64,000 nucleotides of DNA from an uncultured Bacteroidota bacterium (GTDB lineage: Bacteria; Bacteroidota; Bacteroidia; B-17B0; Aurantibacillaceae), in NCBI GenBank assembly GCA_903893815.1, contig CAITNS010000070.1, positions 62,001-126,000 of the forward strand, in the 5' to 3' direction. Made by a program: the position numbers and the translations under genes. A model generated the notes under the pieces. It ran no database searches. It was not told the DNA's origin and saw nothing but the letters and a program-made list of their open reading frames with translations. Of the stretch, positions 1 to 8,701 are shown piece after piece. Position 1 is the stretch's first letter, and each line of letters opens with the position of its first letter.

Positions 1-1003
1 CTGGGTTTACAAAATTCCAGGCAGAACGTGTACGTGTATTAAAAACACCTGATATTCCGTTACCTAAAGCATTCATGTTATTCCATTGTGTGTTTCCAAT
101 TTGCCATTGTCCCATTCCCGACCAATCAGCATCGGAAGCAATGATATAAAATAAACGAACATCTGTAGATGATGAACCTGCAACACGATTAATTGAGTGA
201 AAAAATAATGGATTCAAATCACATTCATTACCATCTGTTATTGTCCTGTCAAAACCCACTGTACTAGCATCCGTATTATTTAAACGTGCTACATAGGTAT
301 TAGCATTAGCACTTGTTGGTGTTAATTCAACTGGTCGGTAACGCAATATGCCAACACTTGAACCTGTTGGGAACAAATAAACAGAGGCCGAATTCGTTTC
401 TCTCGAAAATGTTCCTGGATTGATACTACTTACAAAACCTTCGCTACCTGGTGTAGTAATATTAGTAACAGCGTTCACATTTGTGTTTAAAACAAAAAAA
501 GTTTGGGTTTGTGTCTCAAGTTCCCTATCACCGATTACTAAATTTCCATTTATTCCTGTTGTTGCATCAACTGCTTGTAATGTTTTTTTTCGATTAATTC
601 CTACGCCTGTTCCTAATAACTCGAGATTATTAAAGGTTGTTGAAGTACCATTATTACTAGTAATAAACTGTTGAGTATTTCCAAATAATTTCACACTAGA
701 GTTTCCTGCATTAAATGTTGCACTATTTACCCAGTCCTGTTCTATACTATATGTTCCATTTCCTGAAACATTACTACTATTTTCAATATTAAAAGAACCT
801 GCAATAGGAAGAGTAGAATTTTTAGTGACAGTGATGTCACCATCATTTGAAAATGATGAGTTATTAGAAATATTCATTCCACCATTTACCCACATAATAG
901 CTCCAGAATTTACGTTAACAGTTGCCCCATTTGTATAAACTATTTGAGCTTGCGAAAGCAAGGAAATTAATGCATTAATAAAAATAAAATAGAATTTTTT
1001 CAT
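1..1003 (-). CDS. Large secreted/surface protein, 3' part beyond window
   Basis: The reading frame is open on the minus strand from an ATG at 1001-1003 to the left window edge, giving 334 codons with no stop. It begins with a Sec-type signal peptide (MKKFYFIFINALISLLSQAQ) and continues with Asn/Ser/Thr/Gly-rich sequence containing short beta-strand-like segments such as ATVNVNSGA, SFSNDGDITV and FNNLELLG. This composition is typical of Bacteroidota surface proteins exported by the type IX system, whose sorting domain would lie beyond the window. I recognise no catalytic domain. The plus-strand open frame at 420-674 is a shadow of this gene. That it is a secreted protein is well supported; its role is unknown. 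Confidence 0.8.
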   Translation of the reverse strand, partial: MKKFYFIFINALISLLSQAQIVYTNGATVNVNSGAIMWVNGGMNISNNSSFSNDGDITVTKNSTLPIAGSFNIENSSNVSGNGTYSIEQDWVNSATFNAGNSSVKLFGNTQQFITSNNGTSTTFNNLELLGTGVGINRKKTLQAVDATTGINGNLVIGDRELETQTQTFFVLNTNVNAVTNITTPGSEGFVSSINPGTFSRETNSASVYLFPTGSSVGILRYRPVELTPTSANANTYVARLNNTDASTVGFDRTITDGNECDLNPLFFHSINRVAGSSSTDVRLFYIIASDADWSGMGQWQIGNTQWNNMNALGNGISGVFNTRTRSAWNFVNP

Positions 1004-1284
1004 GCTGATTTGTAATGAAAATTTTAACTAATATAATAACAAAACTATAACTACCAACTATTACTTGTTTAAAATCTAGGCAAATAACTATTATAATGAG
1101 TGAAGACAGCTATACACTTATTAAAAGAGAATCCTATTAACAATTTTCTTTAATTACCTGTTAGTTAAAAAACCAAAAAGATCTTTTAAATTAACTCTTT
1201 ACAGTATAATTTAGAGAATTAGTTAAATCACCTATTTGTATACTTTGCTTTGACTTAGTGAGCATTGCGGTTAAATAAAAAAAT

Positions 1285-2604
1285 ATGAAAAAATTCTTCG
1301 CATCAAAAGTATTTCGCGCAATATGGTCATTAGGCTTAGCAGCGCTATTATATTATATCACGCCTTCTTGCTTTAGTAAAACCACCATTGGTGTTATTTT
1401 AGGAATACTGGTTCTCATCGTCAACGGTTCTAGTTTACTTAATAAATTCCCCATCATTACGCATATTTCACGAATTGCTGTGGGTGGTTTATTTATTTTT
1501 TCGGGATTTATTAAAGCCAACGACCCGTTGGGTTTTAGTTATAAATTACAAGAATACTTTGAAGTGTTTAAAGCTGATTCTGGTCTTGGTATCTTCGAAA
1601 GCTTTGCTCATATCGCCCTACCCTTAGCCATTTTATTGTGCGTAAGCGAAATGGCTTTAGGTTTTATGTTATTAGTTGGCTACAAACGTGATTTAACTTT
1701 ATGGTTGCTATTTACTCAAATTGCATTCTTTACGTTCTTAACTTTTTATTCGGCATGCTATAACAAAGTAACGACTTGTGGTTGCTTTGGCGATTTTTTA
1801 GTATTAAAACCTTGGACAAGCTTTTGGAAGGATGTTGCTTTACTCATATTAATTGCACTTTTAATTTCGGGAAAAGAAAGTATTGACAATTTGTTTTCAG
1901 AAATGATTACAATGTCGCTAACAGCCATTGCAATCATTCTGTCTTTTGCTTTCCCAATTTATGCTTACCGTAATTTACCTCCTTTAGATTTTAGAGCATA
2001 CAAAATTGGAGATAACATTAAAACTAATATGCAGGCTGGCGCAGATTATAAACCTGCCGAATATGAATCGGGCTTTATTTACGAAAATTTAAAAACTGGT
2101 GAGCAGAAACATTTCGATATGAAAAATTATCCTTGGGCAGATACTCTTAACTGGAAATGGATTGCTACTGATAATATTTTAATTCATGATGCTATTAATC
2201 CTCCAAAAATTGTGGATTTCTCTATTACTAATTTAGATGGAGAAGACATTAAAGACAGTGTTTTAAATAATAAGGATTATATGTTTTTATTAGTTTGCTA
2301 TGACCTAACAAAAACCGAAGATGATGAAACTCTAAACGCTAAAATAAACGATTTATATAAATTAGCAGATGGTGAAAACATAAAAATGTTAGCCTTAACA
2401 GCTGGTGATGCTAAACAAATTGATGATTATAAACATAAACATCAAGCTATGTATGACTTTGCAAATGCTGACGGTATTGTATTAAAAACCATGGTAAGAG
2501 CTAATCCAGGATTAATTTTAATTAAAGATGGAACGGTTATTATGAATTGGCACCACAATAATTTTCCAACTTACAGTGATGTGAAACAAAAGTTTATGAA
2601 GTAA
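1285..2604 (+). CDS. DoxX-type membrane protein with thioredoxin-like C-terminus (BT_3928 family)
   Basis: A 439-residue membrane protein. Residues 1-230 hold about seven hydrophobic segments; the stretch ISRIAVGGLFIFSGFIKAND followed by DPLGFSYKL is characteristic of the Bacteroidota DoxX/MauE-like family usually named BT_3928. Two cysteines in TTCGCFGDF lie after the fourth or fifth segment, as in MauE/DoxX redox proteins. The last 130 residues look like a thioredoxin-like fold without a CxxC, ending in NPGLILIKDGTVIMNW, a typical thioredoxin edge-strand pattern. It stands alone between a divergent surface-protein gene and a convergent methyltransferase gene. A role in membrane redox or quinone-linked chemistry is inferred from the family only. 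Confidence 0.8.
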   Translation: MKKFFASKVFRAIWSLGLAALLYYITPSCFSKTTIGVILGILVLIVNGSSLLNKFPIITHISRIAVGGLFIFSGFIKANDPLGFSYKLQEYFEVFKADSGLGIFESFAHIALPLAILLCVSEMALGFMLLVGYKRDLTLWLLFTQIAFFTFLTFYSACYNKVTTCGCFGDFLVLKPWTSFWKDVALLILIALLISGKESIDNLFSEMITMSLTAIAIILSFAFPIYAYRNLPPLDFRAYKIGDNIKTNMQAGADYKPAEYESGFIYENLKTGEQKHFDMKNYPWADTLNWKWIATDNILIHDAINPPKIVDFSITNLDGEDIKDSVLNNKDYMFLLVCYDLTKTEDDETLNAKINDLYKLADGENIKMLALTAGDAKQIDDYKHKHQAMYDFANADGIVLKTMVRANPGLILIKDGTVIMNWHHNNFPTYSDVKQKFMK

Positions 2605-2755
2605 ACATTCCAAAAGAATTTATTGGATAAATATCAAACAAAAAAACAATGGTCTAAAAGTTGCATTTAAGACTTCAATCCGCCATCATATTATTAAAAA
2701 GCTATAGAGTTTTTAAGCAAAGACTGATTATGATTCTCCTATGTGGTTAAAAAAA

Positions 2756-3934
2756 CTACAACCCCATCAACTTCTCCAAATAATGAGAGCCAATACCAAA
2801 ATATTTTTTTGTTTCTTTTAGCTTATTTAAAATCTCCTGCTTTTGAGATTCTGATTTCGATTTTTTCTCAGCAACAATCATTACATTTTTTGGTGTGTGC
2901 GCATCCGAAATAAACTGAAATACTTTTGTGCTATAGCCACAGTATTCTAATATCAATGATCTTAAACCATCTGTCAACATTTCGGCATGTCGTTCTAAAA
3001 ATATACCATGCTTTACTAAAAAATCCAAATCGTTTTTAGTTTTATGTTGTTCTAATTCTCTTCGTATTTGTTTGTGACAACAAGGTGCAACCACAATTAA
3101 ATCAGCATTTGATGTAATGCCTTTATAAATAGCATCATCCGTAGCGGTATCGCAAGCGTGCAACGCAATTAATACGTTAGACTGCGTTGTATCTGCATCA
3201 ATAATGGTTCCTTGCTGAAATTGTAAAGATTTGAAATTTGATTTTTTCGCAATATCATTACACAAATCCACTAAATCTTTTCTGTATTCTATACCCGTTA
3301 CTTTAGCATTTAAGTTTAATACATTGGTTAAGTAATCATATAAAGCAAAAGTTAAGTAGCCTTTACCTGCTCCCATATCAATAACTTCAAGAGTTTGGTG
3401 TTTCGGTAAATTCTTAATCAACGGGCTTAACAATTCCACATAATGATTAATCTGCTTGTACTTATCTTGAGCACTAGGAATGACCTGTCCGTTTGCATCC
3501 GTTATTTTTAACTGCTGTAAATACGATTTACCTTCCGCTGCAATCAATCTGTTTTTTTGAATGTTATGTTCTAAAGTTGGTAATTCAGTTTGAGTAGCTT
3601 TATTTTTTTTAAAAGAAGTTTTATTTTTATTTATGCATTCAAATACAGCGTCAAATTCTAATGTAAATAAAGTAGCATGTTTAAATTCAGCAGTCTCTAT
3701 AAAATTCTGAATGATAGAAACACCTTCCTCCATCGAATAATTTTTAACGATATCTTTAGTTTGGTAGCGATAAGTAAAACTCAGTTTATCTTCTTGTTTA
3801 ATGCGAACTATCTTCACATAACAGTTCTTTAAGCCATCTGCATTACCTTTATAATTACCCAACGATAATTTCACAAAGGTATTATCCTCAAGCGATTGAG
3901 TTAAAGCAGTTATAAATTCTTTTAAATGGCTCAT
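2756..3934 (-). CDS. SAM-dependent methyltransferase (METTL25-like, Methyltransf_32 type)
   Basis: The frame extends upstream to 4054, but I place the start at the ATG at 3932-3934 (MSHLKEFITALTQ). The longer version would run into the start of the divergent leucine-rich-repeat gene and adds a low-complexity Lys/Tyr-rich head. The 392-residue product has a class I methyltransferase core: EVIDMGAGKGYLTFALYDYL is motif I, LIALHACDTATD follows, and VVAPCCHKQIRREL is the Cys-Cys-His signature of the METTL25/RRNAD family. Residues before about 170 form a separate N-terminal domain. The substrate is unknown; tRNA or protein are possible. The gene is monocistronic. Confidence 0.8.
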   Translation of the reverse strand: MSHLKEFITALTQSLEDNTFVKLSLGNYKGNADGLKNCYVKIVRIKQEDKLSFTYRYQTKDIVKNYSMEEGVSIIQNFIETAEFKHATLFTLEFDAVFECINKNKTSFKKNKATQTELPTLEHNIQKNRLIAAEGKSYLQQLKITDANGQVIPSAQDKYKQINHYVELLSPLIKNLPKHQTLEVIDMGAGKGYLTFALYDYLTNVLNLNAKVTGIEYRKDLVDLCNDIAKKSNFKSLQFQQGTIIDADTTQSNVLIALHACDTATDDAIYKGITSNADLIVVAPCCHKQIRRELEQHKTKNDLDFLVKHGIFLERHAEMLTDGLRSLILEYCGYSTKVFQFISDAHTPKNVMIVAEKKSKSESQKQEILNKLKETKKYFGIGSHYLEKLMGL

Positions 3935-3997
3935 AGGGATAAAAATATCAGATTTATTTTTTTGTAAAGATAAGTTTGTATATTCGTTTAAGTACAA

Positions 3998-4852
3998 ATG
4001 ACTAAACTTTTTTTCATATTTATACTGATAACAAGTATTTGTTATGCGCAACATAATGAGTTTGATAAATATGGCCCTTTTGGCTCACAGGTGTTTACTG
4101 ACCTGAAAGTAGCTTTAGACGTTGAGAAAAATGTGTATAAAATGGATTTGAGCTACAAAAAACTGGAACCAAAACTATATGCAAAACTCAGCAAACTCAA
4201 AGATTTGCAAGCTCTTAAACTAAATGGGAATGAAATAAATACATACCCTCCAAACTTTGGCGACTTATATAACCTACTCTATTTTGCAAGCTACAATAAT
4301 GAGTTCACAAGCTTTCCATCCGATTTAAAAAAATTAGGAAACTTAAATTACTTAGAATTTTTTGGAAGTAAAATCGATAGTATTCCTGCAGACATTGCTT
4401 ATTTAAGCAAATTAAAAACATTTAAGTTTTCTTCTTCAAATGACACATTAAAACTTCCTACTACTTTAAAATGGTTAAAGAATTTGAAAGATGTGACAAT
4501 CGAAAACTGCGTATTGGATAGCTTTCCGAAAGAATTATTTAAGATACCAAACCTTACTTTTTTAAATATTACCAATGCTAATGTGTTTTATATCACTAAA
4601 CATTTTGAGCGCTTTACAAATTTAGAAGTGTTGGTTTTAGATGGTAATCAATTACAGAGCTTACCTTTTGATATTTACAAAGCAAAAAAATTACGATTCT
4701 TATCTGTAAAAAATAATCACCTGCAAAAAATGCCTGTTACGATTTGTCAGTTAGAAAACCTAACCATTTTAGATATAAAAGGAAACGGTTTTAGCAAAGC
4801 GTATATTGAGGAACTAAAAGCATTATTACCTGGTTGCGAGATTAGGTTTTAA
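3998..4852 (+). CDS. Secreted leucine-rich repeat protein
   Basis: A 284-residue protein with a Sec signal peptide (MTKLFFIFILITSICYAQ) and about nine leucine-rich repeats of roughly 23 residues, for example LKDLQALKLNGNEINTYPPN, LGNLNYLEFFGSKIDSIP and LENLTILDIKGNGFSKAYIE. The spacing LxxLxxLxLxxNxLxxLP matches the bacterial/plant-like LRR class. There is no sorting domain and no lipobox, so it is probably periplasmic or released. It is divergent from the methyltransferase gene, with 63 bp between starts. The function is probably protein binding; no partner can be named from the context. Confidence 0.85.
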   Translation: MTKLFFIFILITSICYAQHNEFDKYGPFGSQVFTDLKVALDVEKNVYKMDLSYKKLEPKLYAKLSKLKDLQALKLNGNEINTYPPNFGDLYNLLYFASYNNEFTSFPSDLKKLGNLNYLEFFGSKIDSIPADIAYLSKLKTFKFSSSNDTLKLPTTLKWLKNLKDVTIENCVLDSFPKELFKIPNLTFLNITNANVFYITKHFERFTNLEVLVLDGNQLQSLPFDIYKAKKLRFLSVKNNHLQKMPVTICQLENLTILDIKGNGFSKAYIEELKALLPGCEIRF

Positions 4853-4860
4853 AACCTAAC

Positions 4861-4940
4861 CGCAAAGAAATCAAAATTTCAGCGCAGAGTTCGCAAAAAT
4901 AATTTAAATATTTCTCAGCGCACTTTGCGAAAATTCTCCG
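4861..4940. repeat. Degenerate intergenic repeat with CGCAAAG/CAGCGCA words
   Basis: The gap between the leucine-rich-repeat gene and the thioesterase is filled with repeated words: CGCAAAG at its start, CAGCGCAGAG and CGCAAAA in the middle, then CAGCGCA and CTTTGCG, so that CGCAAAG at the left faces CTTTGCG at the right. The two genes converge here, so it may also work as a shared 3'-end structure. It resembles in vocabulary the other intergenic palindromes of this window. Confidence 0.5.
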
Positions 4941-4951
4941 CCCCTCTGAGT

Positions 4952-5362
4952 TTAGACAACAAACTTTTTCATAAATCCTTCCATAAACCAAGCTGGCGGT
5001 TGCATGGGTTTATTTTTTTGTTTATCGATAAACACAAGCGTCACAGAACCTGTATTTAGTAGTTCATTTTTTTGATTAAAACATTCGTAATGAAATGTAA
5101 TACGAACACCTGGCATTTCTTTTACTGTAGTTACAATTCTTACTTCATCATCATACTTTGCAGGCTTTTTATAATTAACCGTTAAATTAATGACTGGCAT
5201 CAAAACACCACTTTCTTCCATTTCGCGGTAACTAAAACCTAAACTACGCATCGCCTCTACCCTCCCTACTTCATAGTATTGTGCATAAACCCCATAATAC
5301 ACAAAGCCCATTTGATCGGTTTCTCCATAACGTACTCTTAACGTTGTTTCTGTTTTAATCAT
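4952..5362 (-). CDS. Acyl-CoA thioesterase, YbgC/4-hydroxybenzoyl-CoA thioesterase family
   Basis: A 136-residue single hot-dog domain, the usual length for this family. The N-terminal signature RYGETDQMGFVYYGVYAQYY contains the catalytic Asp in the position of the YbgC/FadM D-x-x-G-x-V-Y motif, followed by the helix with EVGRVEAMRSLG. It hydrolyses acyl-CoA thioesters in the cytoplasm; in Bacteroidota such genes are commonly named after YbgC, but the chain-length preference cannot be read from sequence. It is divergent from the 5'-nucleotidase C-terminal domain gene, with 46 bp between starts. Family assignment is firm, substrate is not. Confidence 0.87.
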   Translation of the reverse strand: MIKTETTLRVRYGETDQMGFVYYGVYAQYYEVGRVEAMRSLGFSYREMEESGVLMPVINLTVNYKKPAKYDDEVRIVTTVKEMPGVRITFHYECFNQKNELLNTGSVTLVFIDKQKNKPMQPPAWFMEGFMKKFVV

Positions 5363-5408
5363 ACAAATAATATATTATATTTAAGAAGTCTAATTTAGCT
5401 TTCTGTTT

Positions 5409-6161
5409 ATGCAATTACTATTTAAATTACTTTTTTTTTCAGCACTCATTAGTTTATATGCTTGTTCTAAAAAAACATCTGTCACTAATATTTCAGAATC
5501 ACACATTATTGTAAATAACTCAAAAATTGATAGTACGATTTACAAAGCTATGCTTCCTTATAAAAAAACGCATGATGAGCAAATGTATGCCGTTATTGCT
5601 AAAAGCGAGGACGCTTTAGTAAAGTCAGATGTAGAAAGCACCTTAGGAAACTTTTTTTGTGATGCGGTTATTTATGAAACAAAAAAAATACTTGGAAAAG
5701 ATTCTGCCATGTTGGATGTGGCCATTTTTAATAAAGGAGGTTTACGGAATTCATTACCTAAAGGAAACATTACTATAGGAAATGTTTTTGAATTAATGCC
5801 TTTTGATAATGAAGTCGTTTTATTAAAATTAAGCGGAGCGCAGTTTAAAGATATGTGTTATAAAATTGTAGAAAAAGGGGGTATTCCCATTGGTGGCATG
5901 CGCTTAACGATGAAAGGAACAACACCTACTGATATTACTGTAAAAGGAAAAGCATTTGATGAAACAAAAGACTATTGGGTTGTTACTTCCGATTACCTTG
6001 CAAATGGGGGTGATAGCTACAACTTTTTTAAAGATGCTAAAGAAAGAAAAATTATGAATGTGCTTTTAAGAAATATGATTATTAATTATTGTGAAGATAT
6101 TACCAAATTAGAACAAACTATAAAACCCAAGCTAGATGGCAGAATTCAATTATCAAAATAG
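5409..6161 (+). CDS. 5'-nucleotidase C-terminal domain lipoprotein (half of a split UshA-type enzyme)
   Basis: The 250-residue protein has a lipoprotein signal peptide ending in the lipobox LYAC (Cys about residue 19). The remainder matches only the C-terminal substrate-binding domain of UshA-type 5'-nucleotidases: NKGGLRNSLPKGNITIGNVF, LMPFDNEVVLLKLSG and TSDYLANGGDSYNFF are the family landmarks that hold the nucleoside. No metal-binding domain is present; that half is encoded by the next gene, which overlaps this one by 26 bp. The two products probably assemble in the periplasm. Order C-domain first, N-domain second is the reverse of the fused enzyme. Confidence 0.88.
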   Translation: MQLLFKLLFFSALISLYACSKKTSVTNISESHIIVNNSKIDSTIYKAMLPYKKTHDEQMYAVIAKSEDALVKSDVESTLGNFFCDAVIYETKKILGKDSAMLDVAIFNKGGLRNSLPKGNITIGNVFELMPFDNEVVLLKLSGAQFKDMCYKIVEKGGIPIGGMRLTMKGTTPTDITVKGKAFDETKDYWVVTSDYLANGGDSYNFFKDAKERKIMNVLLRNMIINYCEDITKLEQTIKPKLDGRIQLSK

Positions 6162-7068
6162 ACGAGATTTTTTGAAATATTTTGTAGGCACTTCGGCTGT
6201 ATTAGCTGGTTTTCCTGCTTTATCCAAAGAAGTATTATTAAGTAAAGATTTATCTCGCTTAACTATTTTATATACGAATGATATTCATAGTCGTATAGAA
6301 CCATTTCCTGAAAACGACCCTAAATTTGCAGGAAAAGGCGGTTTTGCTAGAAGAGCGGCAGTGATTGATGAATTAAAAAAAGAAAATGATAATGTATTAT
6401 TATTAGATGCAGGAGATATTTTTCAAGGCACGCCTTATTTTAATTTATATAGCGGTGAATTAGAGTATAAGTTAATGAGCATGATGGGATATGATGCCAC
6501 AACAATTGGTAATCATGATTTTGATTTAGGTGTAGATAATATTACCAAACAAATGCCTCATGCCAATTTTGCTTTTATTAATTGTAACTATGATTTTAGT
6601 AACACAAGCTTGCACGACAAAATAAGCCCCTATAAAATATTTGAGAAGCAAGGCATAAAAATTGGAGTATTGGGTTACGGAATTGAATTAAAGGGCTTGG
6701 TGGACAAAAAAATGTACAAAGAGACCATTTATCAAGATCCATTACCTATTGCTAATGCAACGGCTAAATTATTGAAGATGGATTTAGGCTGTGATTATGT
6801 AATTGCTTTATCACATTTAGGTTTTTCGTATCCAGATAAAAAATTAAGTGATATGAGCATGGCGCCATTAACAGAAAATATTGATTTAATCATTGGAGGA
6901 CATTCTCACACTTTCTTGGAACATCCAGTAAAATTAGCTAACAGAGTGGGCAAAGAAGTTTATGTAACTCAAGTAGGTTGGGCTGGAATTTGGTTAGGGA
7001 AATTAGATGTGTATTTTTCTTATAATAAGAAAAAAATCTCCCATAATTCAAATAACAGAAAAATTTAA
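6136..7068 (+). CDS. Metallophosphatase, N-terminal half of split 5'-nucleotidase, Tat-type signal
   Basis: A 310-residue calcineurin-like phosphoesterase. The metal ligands of the UshA N-domain are all visible: YTNDIHSR (Asp49, His51), LLDAGDIFQG (Asp94), TIGNHDFDLG (Asn126, His127), ALSHLG and IIGGHSHTF. The N-terminus has RRDFLKYFVGTSAVLAGF, a twin-arginine signal of the R-R-x-F-L-K type, while the partner encoded just upstream is a Sec lipoprotein. It starts inside the upstream gene (26 bp overlap), which suggests coupled translation. Together they would hydrolyse nucleoside 5'-phosphates in the periplasm. The C-terminus is short and basic, with no substrate-binding domain. Confidence 0.88.
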   Translation: MAEFNYQNRRDFLKYFVGTSAVLAGFPALSKEVLLSKDLSRLTILYTNDIHSRIEPFPENDPKFAGKGGFARRAAVIDELKKENDNVLLLDAGDIFQGTPYFNLYSGELEYKLMSMMGYDATTIGNHDFDLGVDNITKQMPHANFAFINCNYDFSNTSLHDKISPYKIFEKQGIKIGVLGYGIELKGLVDKKMYKETIYQDPLPIANATAKLLKMDLGCDYVIALSHLGFSYPDKKLSDMSMAPLTENIDLIIGGHSHTFLEHPVKLANRVGKEVYVTQVGWAGIWLGKLDVYFSYNKKKISHNSNNRKI

Positions 7069-7118
7069 AAAAGCAAGCCCAAACCGAAAATTTTCCAAAA
7101 TTATTTATTCATTTTTTT

Positions 7119-7149
7119 CTTGCGAGATTAAATAATCGGTATATATTTA
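7119..7149 (+). promoter_or_regulatory. Candidate Bacteroidota sigma-A promoter of dnaA
   Basis: TTG at 7120-7122 is followed after exactly 19 bp by TATATTTA at 7142-7149, close to the Bacteroidota -33 TTTG and -7 TAnnTTTG elements (the last base deviates). It lies 58 bp before the dnaA start. The 139-bp gap contains no clear DnaA box (TTATNCACA). Assigned by eye only. Confidence 0.4.
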
Positions 7150-7207
7150 CAAACTCGTACTTGTTAATAATACCAAACACTATATATTTAATAACTTATT
7201 TAAGACT

Positions 7208-8638
7208 ATGAAGGAAAAGACAGCGGAAACCGTGTGGAAGAATTGCCTAAGAGTAATTCAGGATAATGTAAGCCCTCAAAATTTTGCAACTTGGTTTGAA
7301 CCAATTAAGGCAATTAAAATTCAAGATAACGTTTTAAACATACAAGTACCATCTCAATTTTTTTATGAATGGTTAGAAGAACACTACATCACAATTATTA
7401 AAAAAGTAATTCGTAAAGAATTAGGTGCTGAAGGAAGAATTGAATATAGCATCGTTATGGATAATGGAACTGGTAAATCAGAAAAAGCAGTCATGCTTAA
7501 AGTTCCAAACATTAATACTAACTTAAGAAATAATCCAGTTTCAATGCCAATTGATAGTGGATCGATTAGAAACCCATTTATTATCCCAGGTCTTAAAAAA
7601 GTATCTGTTGAATCTCAATTAAACCCTAACTACTGTTTTGATAATTTTGTAGAAGGCGATTGTAACCGTTTAGCTCGTTCTGCTGGTTATGCTGTTTCTC
7701 AAAAACCAGGTGGTACTGCTTTTAACCCATTATTATTATATGGTGGTGTTGGTTTAGGTAAAACTCACTTAGCGCAAGCTATTGGTATTGATATTAAAAA
7801 GAACTTCCCAAACAAAACGGTTCTTTACGTTCAATCTGAGAAATTTATTGCTCAATTTATTGATTCCATCAAAAATAATAATCATAACGATTTCGTTCAT
7901 TTCTACCAAATGATTGACACGTTAATTATTGATGATATTCAATACTTAGCAGGAAAAGAAAAAACTCAAGATGTATTTTTCCATATCTTCAATCACTTAC
8001 ACCAATTAGGAAAACAAATCATCTTAACGGCTGATAGAGCTCCAGTTGAAATGCAAGGAATTGAGCAACGTTTATTATCTCGCTTCAAATGGGGATTAAG
8101 TGCAGATTTACAAACACCAGGTTTAGAAACTCGTATCGCTATCTTAGAGAAAAAAGTTTATAACGAAGGAATTCAATTACCAAAAGAAGTGTGCGAATAT
8201 TTAGCATACAGCATTACTTCAAACGTACGTGAATTAGAAGGTGCCTTAATTTCATTGTTGGCACAATCTTCATTAAACAAAAAAGTAATTACTTTAGAAT
8301 TAGCTAAGCAAATGATTGACAAATTTGTTAAGTCAACTGCTCGCGAAGTTTCTATTGATTATATACAAAAAGTGGTTTGTGATTATTTCGACTTAAACAT
8401 CGACTTAATGAAATCTAAAACCCGTAAACGCGAAGTTGTTCAAGCTCGTCAAATTGCGATGTATTTTGCTAAGTGTATGACTAAATCTTCTTTAGCAACC
8501 ATTGGTATGCATTGTGGTGGTAAAGATCACGCAACTGTTTTACACGCTTGCCGCACAGTAAACAATTTAATGGATACTGATAAACGTTTTAAAGCTTATA
8601 TTGAAGAATTAGATAAAAAAATTAGTATCAATAACTAA
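7208..8638 (+). CDS. dnaA: Chromosomal replication initiator protein DnaA
   Basis: A 476-residue DnaA of normal length. Domain I (residues 1-90) includes NFATWFEPIKAIKI, domain II is a short linker near 90-130, and domain III is the AAA+ ATPase with Walker A GGVGLGKTHL near residue 180 and Walker B TLIIDDIQYLAGKE near 240. Domain IV at the C-terminus carries the DNA-binding signature CGGKDHATVLHACRTV near 435. It binds DnaA boxes and opens the origin. No cluster of DnaA boxes is seen beside the gene and neither dnaN nor recF follows it, consistent with dnaA being separated from the origin in many Bacteroidota. The gene ends in a strong intrinsic terminator. Confidence 0.98.
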   Translation: MKEKTAETVWKNCLRVIQDNVSPQNFATWFEPIKAIKIQDNVLNIQVPSQFFYEWLEEHYITIIKKVIRKELGAEGRIEYSIVMDNGTGKSEKAVMLKVPNINTNLRNNPVSMPIDSGSIRNPFIIPGLKKVSVESQLNPNYCFDNFVEGDCNRLARSAGYAVSQKPGGTAFNPLLLYGGVGLGKTHLAQAIGIDIKKNFPNKTVLYVQSEKFIAQFIDSIKNNNHNDFVHFYQMIDTLIIDDIQYLAGKEKTQDVFFHIFNHLHQLGKQIILTADRAPVEMQGIEQRLLSRFKWGLSADLQTPGLETRIAILEKKVYNEGIQLPKEVCEYLAYSITSNVRELEGALISLLAQSSLNKKVITLELAKQMIDKFVKSTAREVSIDYIQKVVCDYFDLNIDLMKSKTRKREVVQARQIAMYFAKCMTKSSLATIGMHCGGKDHATVLHACRTVNNLMDTDKRFKAYIEELDKKISINN

Positions 8639-8656
8639 TTGAAAATAATACCTTAT

Positions 8657-8694
8657 TAAAAATCCTTCCGCCACTTGCGGGGGGATTTTTTTTT
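8657..8694 (+). terminator. Intrinsic terminator of dnaA
   Basis: A hairpin of about 14 pairs: AAAAATCCTTCCGC pairs with GCGGGGGGATTTTT (two G-U pairs in RNA) around the loop CACTT, followed by a run of T to 8694. It starts 19 bp after the dnaA stop. The next gene's ATG (8702) lies just after the T-run, so the longer TTG-initiated frame at 8675 would start inside the hairpin and is unlikely. Confidence 0.85.
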
Positions 8695-8701
8695 ACCACT
8701 C

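Noticed and set aside
420-674. Plus-strand 84-residue open frame
   Set aside because: It lies opposite the coding strand of the truncated surface protein, whose frame is open throughout with a clear signal peptide.
4131-4139. Single DnaA-box-like TGTGTATAA
   Set aside because: One isolated 9-mer inside a coding region is expected by chance.
7069-7207. Replication origin next to dnaA
   Set aside because: No cluster of TTATNCACA boxes and no A/T-rich 13-mers are evident; only a promoter is supported.
8675-8701. Upstream TTG start for the PrsW-like gene
   Set aside because: The start would be inside the dnaA terminator hairpin; the ATG at 8702 gives a good transmembrane N-terminus.
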